Source of the DNA: Crocodylus rhombifer
Taxonomy: Eukaryota > Chordata > Crocodylia > Crocodylidae
Length of the DNA: 64,000 nt
Assembly (NCBI GenBank): GCA_038503035.1
Contig: JAVSML010024699.1
Coordinates: 1,331,755-1,395,754, forward strand
Reading direction: 5' to 3'
Below are positions 47,701 to 59,700 of this stretch, piece by piece. Under the pieces are notes generated by a model that made no database searches, was not told where the DNA came from, and saw only the letters and a program-made list of their open reading frames with translations. The translations under genes were made by a program, and so were the position numbers. The first letter of the stretch is position 1; every line of letters starts with the position of its first letter.

Positions 47701-50700
47701 AATTTTCCCTAGGTTAACTGTAATAAAGATCATGTATGTAACTAGAATATGAAAGCACATGAAACTCACTATATTTGTTAAAATCTGGTGTTACTTGACA
47801 TTCATCTAGTCATGTTATAACAGAAGGTAAGTCCTTTCCAAAAAATAAAAATATGCCCCCTATAAAATCTGTTCATCACAAAGTTACCTTTGGATCAATT
47901 TTCTGTTTTGTGTAAACTCCATTTGCTGCTGTGAAGATATCGTTTAGCAATACAAAGGTATAGCCTTCCAAATTAAAAGCAAGATCTGATCTGAAAAACA
48001 TGAAGTTATGTTATATATATATTTTTGCATGTATATATAATTTTTGCATTCTATTGTCTGCAGATATATTTACAGACGAAAAAAGTCAAACCTTGAAACC
48101 TCATCAAATTCAAGGCTTTACCAGCAGTTGTCTTACAAACAAGTCAGCACAATAAAGCAAATTTCCAAGAACTGGCACCAAAAAAAGAAAAAAGAAAAGA
48201 ATTGTATAGAATTTACCTGGCTCAGTGCTAACAACCTGTCCCATAATTGCATACTATTTCTAACAGGTAATAACCAAAAAACTATTGTTATAAGTAAAAT
48301 CAGTGTTTCTTCTGTTTTGTTTGTCACATTAGATAAATTATTTCATACAACTGTGGATGCACTAAGGTCATGCCAGATGGAAAATACTAATCTAATTATA
48401 ACTCATTCATATTTTGTATATAACAAACTAAAACTTAGGACTTACATTACGGAATTGCAACTTCCCAAAAAGAAGTGTCAACAGGAAAAGTAGAGGAAAT
48501 AGTAGAATAGATGAACCCCAAAATACTAATTTGAACTTGTCCAAATGTATATGAACTGTGGCCACTTAATAATGTTATGCATACAGTTACTTAATAATGT
48601 TATGCATACAGTTAGTGTGAAATGTCACCCACTCTAACAAGGACTCAGGTATTTTTTCCTATGACATTGTTGTATTCAGTGTTATAGTATAGAAAACCTG
48701 CTGTCATAACATATGCTTAGCTTGCTATGTTCTTTATATTCTTGGGTATATCTCAAACCTAGCATTGCAAAATATTATTCCATTAGGACTAGACTTTGGA
48801 TTTCTATTTCGTGGCTGCCATTGACTTCAGCAGATGTACTATCTGAGGTAATTTCACTAATAGGATTTTTACTCAGATTTGGTACTTAGTTAAAAAAAAA
48901 AGCAGTGCAGATAAAACACTGAAGACATTTATTGAGAACAAATAAAAGACTTACCCAGCTGCTATGAAGGCCCCAAGAATGATGGCAAATACACTGACTA
49001 TAATACTCAGTGGATATCTCTTCCTGTAAATAAAAAACACAGTTCATATTTACAGTTAGAGAGGAAATGTAATGGCACCCAGTCCACTTGTGAGATTTCA
49101 AAGCAGTTAACTTTTGGAAAATAATTAACTGGAAAACAATTAAAACCTGATGGCCTTAAACAAGGCAAAGCTCTCGCTGCATGTATAGGACTTCTAGGAT
49201 TTGGGCCACAAAAATTTAAAATCACCGAAGTAATGGAAACTGTAGTCAGATAAGCCTCTTATTAACAGGGGTCCTAATTTTCTCTGATAAAAAAAAAACC
49301 CAACAATTTTTTAATTAACGCCCCGCCCCCCCATCCACATTTTTCCCTGATTAAAATGAAACACTATATATTTTTTTTTGAGAGAGAGAGAGAGATAGAA
49401 CCCCAAAAATATATATAGTGTATAGTGCTGTTTCATTTATATATTATACCAATGTATAAAATATAGTGGCATAATATAAATATTATATATATATTATACC
49501 ACTATATTTTATATATTGGTATAAAAAAATATATATATATATATATATATTTCTATATTACCCCTATTGGCTAAATTACCATATTTTAGCCAATCAAAAC
49601 TCACTGGGTCCCATTCTACTTGCCTTATTCATGTGAAGGAGTCAAGTGAATTAGGGCAGGCAGAAATATTTTCTTGTATCTACATGTATGTGCATTTATG
49701 AATCAGCAATTTCATGAATAAGCAATCCCTAACTGCTTTCTAAACTATTTGATATGTTCTATTACAGGGGTGGGCAAAATACGGCCAGCCAGGCCATTTT
49801 ATCCAGCCTGTGGGGCCCCTAAAAAAATTTAGAAAAGTAATATTTATCTGTCCCCAGCTACCTGTCATGCGGCCCTCGATGGCTTGCCAAAACTCACTAA
49901 GCAGCCCTCTGTCCAAGACAATTGCCTGTCCCTGTTCTATTAGCTAGTGAGAATGAGGCGTCCAATAAAGTGATCACATGTCAAAAATACCCCTTTTGGT
50001 ATGACATAAAATAAAGGTATTTTAAAATGGAAAAAACAGATCACCCCAGTATGATGATTTCCAGCAGTAAGGTGAGTGGAATGGTAAACTTCCTGAGCAC
50101 TGTAAACATCGGCAAACTGTCAAAAAAAATCCAAGCACACGGTCAGATGCATAGCATTCTTATTTTTTAATCCTTATCTATTTTTACTAAGCAGAGGATG
50201 AAATTATTAGACCAGCTTTAAATTACCAGAACAAATTCTCAGCCTCTTAACATACATAAAAATGTCAGTCTGACACTAGAGTCAGATTAGATAACAGACT
50301 GACTTGAAATAATGAGGCTTGCCAGTTTTTTAAAAGAAACAAAGAAGCTGCTACCTGTTACAAAGTCTCCTGTGTCAGAAAAGGAGGAAAGAAAGAGCAG
50401 TGGCTATTTTCAACCTCTGCTGAATGCAATCTATATGAACTAAAGCCTACAAAAATCCGAGAGATCATAAAAATACGTAAATTGAGGGCGCTTATTTTAA
50501 TGTTTAAAGACAATCAGTGATCGCTGAATTTACTGAATTTCACTTACTTAAATTTTAGGATTTCTATAAATGTATAATAAAAAAATACAAGGAATTGTAC
50601 TTTGTGAATGAGTTCTACGTGTAGAAGACACAAATATGGTGCATTTTAGAAACAAGAAAGATGATGCAACCCTGCCCATAAAACAAATTACAGTATTGCT

Positions 50701-53700
50701 TTTGAAAACCAGATTGTTAGAACTCACTGAATGCTGTATTTGGGGTGCCTTCTGCATTTACTGATAATGCACTTGAAGCTGACATTTTGGAAATCTCACA
50801 GTATAGCCATCTGGACCAATTAATCCCATTTACAACATAACAACTAACAACAGTGTCAAATCATGCTACAAATCCCAGATTGTGATTTAAAAATCTTAAA
50901 ACTCACTGAAAGATGGTCTTATATAAATAGAACCTATATTTGTCTTCTGGACATATCCTTTCAGAAACACTACATGAAGTGGAAAATTCTGTATTATAAA
51001 TAAAAGATTAGCAGTAAGAACACTGCATTCATTCTTACTTTTATCACATGAAAAGATGAGGAATGATTTTAAATAGTAAATCTAAAGGAATACTTTGACA
51101 GAGGGAGAGGAAGATTTTACATTTGGAATTATAATAAACAAAAACCCTTTCCATTTCAGAATTGCAACAATTTGTGAAACAGCAAAACTCTGTTAGACTT
51201 CACTGAAAACATTTGCTTTAGCTAAGGAGTTATTGACAGCCATATTGTTGTGGTTTATTACACAGTACTGAAATGAACAGTCACTTCAATGGGACAATTT
51301 GTGTATACATGTAATGGAGCATGAATAAAAGCTACAAGAATCAGGTCTCTAATCTTCTGAAAAAATCATTTGTTTTATTAAAAGAAAGAAATATTAGGCT
51401 CCAGAAAGCCATTCAAAATTATAAAACAGATATCTGAACCCAATATGATACCCACTTGTAATGTATTTATCATTAAAATGCTGCAAGCTAGATAAAAGTT
51501 TACAATGATCATTAAACTTCTTTTCAAGGTACCAGAGGTAGTCTGACATATTACTTAATTTCCCATTCATGTTCAATCATACAGATCACTCCCCTCCCAC
51601 AAGCAACTGAACACCATTCAGCAAAAATAATTGTTTATACTAAGAAAAGATATTTTAGGAAATTGTGTATATATTTTTAGCTGCCTTCAGTGTAAGAAGT
51701 ATCTAGTGCCTTTAGAAAAAAGCTCACTGCCCAGTCTGCTCTCTTCTGCATATCGTCCATTTCTCCCATCTATTCTGTTTCAGCCAAAAATAAGGATCAC
51801 CTAGCATAGCTCCACAGATAATCTGACCCCAGCACTCTTTTCTGCCTAGGGCAGGGGATTGGACTCAATGTCTTACTGAGGTCCCTTCCAACCCTAACAT
51901 CTATGAATCTATTAATTGGAATTTGGAAACTTTCAGTAACATGATCCAGGGGTAGTCTGCAATCTCAGATGCTACTACAGTCTTGCTACCCTCAGGTGCT
52001 CCTACTCCTCTGGAAGATTACTCATTTAATCCACACAGCAGATCCTCTGGTCTACGTTCTCTTCATAAACCCTTCCTCTGAGCCACTGGTATGAAGACAG
52101 CCACCCAGAAGAGTGCTCATTGGCGGAAACACATTCCAGGTTTCCCTTGCTTTATGCTGTACATGCATTCCTGAAAAATGGCACATAACTCAAATTTGCA
52201 AAAGGAAACCCACTTTACAATGTAACAAATAGAGATATGTTCCAAGACCTCGATTGTACTGACCCCCAGACCCATTTCTACCACTTTTACAAAACAATTT
52301 TGGTGCTCACCAACAGCAGACAGTACACACAGGCACAGGTTGGTGGTGAATGTTACCTTAACGGAGATAACTACAGAAACACGTGTCGCAGACAATGAGC
52401 GAGGAGCAAAGATCCACACAGGAGACTATATTTTGGTGTGTGTTGCTCCCACAGTGCACCGCACAAAGTAGCTCACAGCGGGCTTTCACCACACCGATCA
52501 CATAAGAATGAGTTTACCTCGCATATAATGAATTTTTTGGTATAAAAAGGGTCATTGCATAAGAGCGAATTTGCAGATACAGAACCCGCAGAAAGCAAGC
52601 AAACCCTGTAATTGGTGCAAAGAAGCTGTATTTATGCTTCCTCTCAGTACAGAAAATACTGCGTTAACTGGCACTTTATTAGCCGGAAAGCTCTACTAAC
52701 CGGCATCCGAGGGATGCAGTAAAAGCAAAACCGGAAGTACCGCTTCCGAGGACTTCCGGTTTCACTGCCATGAGCGGAGTTCTTCTTTGTCACTTCTTCA
52801 GCCCGCAGCCCAAGACAAAGCAGCCTGTGCAGGGCCCCCTCCCTGTCCCCGGCACACTGATGCCAGGGAGTGCACCAGACGGTGCACATTTGATTAGCCA
52901 TGTTACAGGGGTGTAGGTTGTAGCCGTGTTGGTCTAAGGTCACAGGCAGACAGGGTTCTTTGGGTGAATCTGAAACCTTTTATTAGACCAACTAAATAGT
53001 TGGAGAACAATTTTTAAGCAAGCTTTCGGGTTCAAAAACCCTTCGTCAGGCTAAGGAAGTTTCAGTAATTGATGTGTGCTCTTCCTTGATGGAATGAAAA
53101 ATAGAAAAGCCAGAGGCTGTGCTGGTATGCATACATTTATGTATTTACATTTTCACTGACTGCCTGTCTTGTATGCATACCAGCACAGCCAAAAACTTGC
53201 TTAAAAACTGTTCTCCAACAATTTAGTTGGTCTAATAAAAGATATCAGATTCACCCAAAGAACCTTGTCTGCCATTTGATGAACCGGTACGTTTGATTAA
53301 CCGGCATCCCCCATTCTTGGGAGATGCTGGCTAACAGAGCTTTTACTGTACTTCTAAAATGCAACTCATAGTTTGCAAACTGGTCTGATGCTTTGGTTGA
53401 GACTTTCCAACCAGTGCAGGGAATTTAACCATACATCACTGATTAAAAATAAGAAGCACCTCTGCAGTGCTTTGAAATTCTTAATCTTAAACGTATACTT
53501 CGAACCTACAAATATATACACATAAAAAGCAGACAGCTTACCCATGCCCTGTATTTACTGTACCTGAGTTTCCTGGTACTTGATAATCCACTTATGTGAT
53601 TTCCAACATAAATCAAAGGCAGAGGGAACAACTGCAATGAAGTCAGAGTATAATTCAGATTAGACCTATACTTTAAATTAGAGATGAGGAACTTTATTTA

Positions 53701-56700
53701 ATATATGTAATTTCATAAATGTACAATTCCCTATGTCCTGAAATAACTTGGTTATCTTGTTAGGTTATTTTTCTCAAAGAAAAGAAAAAACAGCAATAGC
53801 TTTGTAAACTAATCTATACCCATTTAACTCATTGACTTAGAACTTCATTTTGTATTAACTGGCCTGAATGCTTTTATTGATTCCAGTGAAACTATGCTGA
53901 ATTCCAGCAGCTGACTATTTATCCAATATGGAGTATCTAAAACACTTCAGCAATTGAACTGGTCTCACTTTTATAAAATTGATCCTTGATTTTTAGCTTA
54001 GTTCCACTGTTTGTATTTGGATGCAACTAAAAGATAGAAAGAAAGTGTTAACTGTGCTCTTGTGGGTACTTTACATACTAGCATGTCTAGGAAAGGGATT
54101 ATTTTTAAACCTAACTATGAGAGTACCTAATGAGCTCCTTAATTATTGAGGTTGGTGCAAAGAAAAATTAAACATTTACAGCTAGATAGAGCCTGCCTGG
54201 TCATCAGGGTAATGTCTACCAGAATGGGGTCCTTCCCCGACAGAAGCCTTTAGGCCCTACCACAATACAAATAAATTATAAATAGACTGAACTGGACAAA
54301 ATGTTACGGATCCCTATAGAGGGGCCAGGTAGAATTCCAAATCTTCTGTGTTCTTCTGACACAGAAAGGCCATTGGAGACAAATGCCAAATGTGCTAGGC
54401 AAAGAAGATAATCTGGAGCCATGGCCCAGCCCCTGCTTAGCATCACCTAACAGAATTGGACTGACAGACAGGGAAAAATAATTTGCACCATGGAAGGGAT
54501 TGAAACCAATAGTGCTGGTTTCTGCAGGTGTCAAACAGAGAAATGTGCCTACCTGAAGCTATAGACTTTTAAAGCTCTCTGTGACCAAAAAGTGCACAAA
54601 GACACATGCAACATCTCAGAAGTTTTGTCATTTGTTTAGGTACAGAGTGAAAATGGAAACAAATGCCAAGGGAAAGGGAATATAATTTCTCTTACTCGAA
54701 TGATAAAAATCACAGCTAACTTCAATTTATCAAGCACAACCCCAGCAGGCACTGAAATACTGCTTAACAAGGGCTAAGAACTGTGAAATCTTATAATCAA
54801 AACCAGCACTTTGCAGACCCAAATCTCAAACTGAAAGTCCAATTTATTTAAACAGATCTATAATTCAGAGATTGTATCTCAGTTGTGCCTCCCCTCCCCT
54901 CAAATACAGAGAGGATGAGAGTGCATGGCACCATCATTTTGTGGCCTATGGCACGCTGAGCAAGAACAACTCTGTGACAAACTAGGCTAGGAATAATAAG
55001 TTCCAATAACACAAGAATACATGAAAGCAAATGGGAATTTTTGCTACTGTGAATTATTCCAGGCAAAGTACACTATGCACTTTAAAAGGTAAAAGAATCA
55101 ACACAGACAAATACAGCTGACTCACTGTGACTAGGAAAATCCAGTCCACTATAGCTGGTACATAACTGTGTTGCTACCCTGTCACAAGATAATCCTTTGA
55201 CAGTTTGCTGGGATGTCTTTAGAAGAAAACGGGTAATACATTTTTTTAAACCTCAGACATTAAGAACATAGGGTTGAAGACACATGTTAGGAGAGGATGG
55301 GAACAGAGAATAAGATCACCAACACGTTTGTGCAGCTTGTTCCACTGCCCTTTAGAAACAAAGCTGCTTGTGATTTCTTCTGCAACCACATTAAGCAGAA
55401 AAGAAAATGTCCTCTCTGGCTATAACTGGTTTTAGAGACTTCTTTCTATGCCTGGTAGGGTCCTTGGGAGCTAAATGCACACAGGGCTCCCTTAGTTGCG
55501 CCATGCTAATCCTTAAACCCTGCACAGAAAAACTGGTGGCCTGCAGAGCTCGTCAGTGTGCTACCAGAGCTCCCGCACTGGTCCAGCTCCAGAACCCAAA
55601 AAGTTAATACAGCCACCATTTGACAACCCACTCCTTTGCCTGCTGCCTAATTTGGGGCTTTGGACAAGCTGCCATGCTGCCACAAAAGGTAGGTCATCTA
55701 GCTTGTGAGAAGCCCCACGGTCCAGATCAGGCCCACAAAGCCAAATAAGTTGAACAATCCTGCCCTACAGGAAAAATAATTCCATAATTAAGACAGCAGG
55801 TTGTGATACAAGAAATCTGGGTTTAATTCTCAGCCATGCTTCCTGTGTGACCTGGGACAGACCAAATTAGACCAAAAGCCTATAAGATGTATAGAGGCAG
55901 ATGCATGAGTTCATGCAAAGTCCCAATGATTTCTGCAAGATTCTGCCTATTATCCTTTCACTTGAGAATGCTACCTCGGTTACTCCCTGCCTTAGTTCAC
56001 AGACTGAGATACGAGACCCTTTCTCCTGCTCTGTTTGTCTTGCTTGTTTAGACTATAAGTCCTTGAGTACAGAATTTGTCTCTACTCATGTGCATGTACA
56101 GCATCTAGCATAATGGGTCTCAGATTTGGTCAGGGACCTAGGAACCGATATAATATATCATCAGAGTATTTCTGATTACTGAAGAATTTGAGTAATCCTG
56201 ACTGAAAGCAACAGAAGTTACCTATGTCTTACAGCAGAAAAACGAGCATTCACTTTGACTCCACTGATCACAATGGGGCCAAAACATCATATTCAGCATT
56301 TAAGGACCCACAAACAAAGCAATAATTAAACACTACTTCGTACTGTTGTGTAAATATTAAGGCAATATTCCTCTAGATGCTCCTTATAATAGGCCAGAAC
56401 ATTTTATTATTACATCAAACACAGATCTTCACTTGATGCCCGCAAAAAAATCTGCACATGCAGGGAAAGCAGAATACTGAAGTCATATTATGAGGCTGAC
56501 CTAAGGAGGTATTATTGCTATCAAAAATAATTTCCCAACCTCCAAAGCCCCACTTCTTGATACCAAACAGAAACTACAGTTTGGTTATACACTGTAATTC
56601 TTGCTGTTAAATTCAAGACTGTTATAATAAAACTAAATGATCAATTTACAACAGATTAATGAAACAAAAGTATAAAATAATCACATTTGGTAGAAGAGAG

Positions 56701-59700
56701 CTAGAAAATTAAACATTTGCTAGTTTTCTGTTACAGCTTTTCTCCAGAGAAAACATCTTTGAAAACCTGCCATAAAAACACCGTTAACAATTTAACTACC
56801 AAACCCAAACAATGTTCCTACCTTCACAGGGATACTTTTGTCAAAATCAGGGAAGTGAATAATTTTATTTAGTTTTGATACATATAGGATAAGTATGGTA
56901 GTGGCCATCTAAAAAAAAAAGAAGGAAAAAAAGGCAAGAAACACGTAAGAACAAAAGGCTACTTTAAACTGATAAAATGCAGATGTATCAACAGCTTTCA
57001 AGACAAGTTCAGGATACATATTTGATAAATATTAGAGAATATGGCTAGGTACATTCAGGAAACCCGATGCAGAACTGATCTAAGTTACGCAGTTTTCTGT
57101 AAGTGGCGCACTTTAGATGGGTAGTGAACAAAACATACACTTTGCCCTTTAGTAGGGGGGCAGGAGCAGGGGTAAATCTTAGACTGGGTTCTACCATTTT
57201 TAAACCGGTCTATGCATGCCAAACTTCTGTTCTGTTCGCATATAGACGGTTTCTGATCACTTACATCAACAAATATGTAATGACTGTCCCTGGCCTATGT
57301 CAGTCCAGTGTTTCTTTCAAAGAACATTTTGGAGCACAGTGAAACAGCTGGCATATTTTTCTTTGGTACCAATTTTGACTGTCACCTAACTGAAACAACA
57401 ATACAAATGTGATATGCTTTACTGGCTAGAACAGTGGTGTTCAAACTTCTGGCCCCTAGGCTGGATGAGTGGTGCATGACCAGTCCCCAGGCTGCATCTC
57501 ACATGCCAGAGTCAATCTGCTCAGGGTCGGCTCATGGGGCCGGTTCACAAGGAAATTCCACAAAGGAAACGTCATAACCAAATTTATGATAAAGACTGTA
57601 AATGCTTTTGCAGAACTGAAATGGCTCCTACATTCTTTACCTTTGTTAAAACAAATCATTCCTCAGAATTTGTCTATTTTAGAACAGTATTATTGTGCTA
57701 TATGACGACTCTTTCCTTCTAATGTTCCTTTACATTAAAGCACTTCAAATTTCTTTATCAGTCCTACGTACAATATAAGTTGTATTGTTGAACATACCTG
57801 CCCAATTCCAAGAAACATTGGAGATGGGAAGCTGAAATGAAGAGACAATTATAAATATACATCCTCAACACAAAGAAAGCAGGAGATGTCTAAAGTCTAG
57901 CTTCTAAATCTATAATTACTCACCTAAATGCTTAGCCAAATTTTCAAAATTGCTGAACAACCAGCAACTCTAACCGAAGTCCCCCAAATCTCTGTACTCT
58001 TATAACTAAATAAAGATTCCTACAAGAAAGCAATGGCTTATTTTAAGTACTCACTATGCCACAGGTAACCAACTATGGTCAGTACAACCAAATCTGAGAA
58101 TTTTAAACATACATTTTATAATGGCATTTATACTTCCTTATTGGTAGTTCTTTGAAGTGTATACTCTCATAAATTGTGTATTCAATTAAAATTTTTGTAG
58201 CTATTTAGAGATGGAAGCTTATCTCCACAGATACATTGTCTAGAAACAATTACTAAAGGAAACTATATATATGCAGAAACTTTTTGTAACTCCCAGGAAA
58301 AGACTCAGTGACACAACCTTGGGGCTGTGAGCTCAGTGTTCCAGATCATTTTAACAGGCAATTCTCTGTGATGTTTTTCTCTCCTTTTTTCTGTCCCGCT
58401 ATGTCTAGTTTCAGCCTAAAGCACAAATACTTGAATGGAAAAGATGACACAGTTTTAGCACAGTGTTTGTAGGATCAGAGAGAGCCTCCGCATTTTTTTT
58501 TTTAGTAAAATCCAGGTTAAGTTAATTAAAATTAACTTTATTATTCTTTTTTTATTTTTAAGTTAAGGTACTAATTCTCCCTGGGCAGACTGACATAAAA
58601 AAGATAATATGGCAACAAATTCCCACACACACCTCTGGCCCCATAAACAACAGATTAGAACCTCTGGCTTACTGAGTCACTATTTTCCTGCATGCACTTA
58701 GCCTTTTGCAGGAAGGGCTTTGCTAAGGGTTGGTCTAATACACAAACATGAATCACAATAATGATTTAGTGTTTTCACTGCAAGTCTATATGTAAAACCT
58801 TCATGAAGTATTCTCAACAAATCTTCTAGGTATGCGGGGCTCCACTACCCTATAAGGAGGTGATTATACATCACAGCAATCACCAAGAACTATTCAAGCA
58901 CCACTAAGAAGCCTAGGAACTATCATTTCAGCCGAATGACATCGGGAAAAGAATGCGGTATTAGCGAAACAGCAGCAGTAAAAAATGTCATAATCACACC
59001 AGAGACATAACATTGATAAAGTGTCAGAAAACCCTAGCAAAGAGAAAGACTCCCAAATCTTTATTTCCTGGAAACACACAGAGGAAATGATAGGCATTTA
59101 TAGCCATGCTGCATACAAATTGTGTGAGCCTGTTTTTTAGCATGCAACCCCTTTGATTCCTATTCTGCTCAAAGTTTAAAACCAAGTGCCAGGCAGTGGC
59201 AGTAGCCGTTCTATTCAGGCAGCAGTGACAGAGTCAATGGCTTCAAACTTCATTATAATCTACCTGATTCCTTTTAAATTCTTCCATCTACAGGTGTCTT
59301 CATGGTCTCTATCCCTTCCAACTAATCAAGCTAACCTTTCTTCTGTAATTCGTCTGTTTGTCATCTATAGCTCCTATTTCACAGCCCTGCAGATTGCTTT
59401 GAACTCTAGCCAGAAACATTAACTCAGGTGTGGAAATAACTCAGTGAAGCATTGGAAGCACTGTCAATATGCTCCGCAAGGCTAGATTTGGTTTTATAAA
59501 TCTGAAAAAGAAATACATGTTTAATTCTAATGACTCACGGACTAACAAAACAACATATTTTGATCATTTTTGCCTAGTTTGTTGTGCTTTTATTTATAGG
59601 ATATAGCAAATTAATGCACATTCCAATAAAACTGTTGCTTTTGCTTCACTCTTAAACTAAATAATACAGCCCTGGGCTGCTAGCATATTAGTAATACTTT

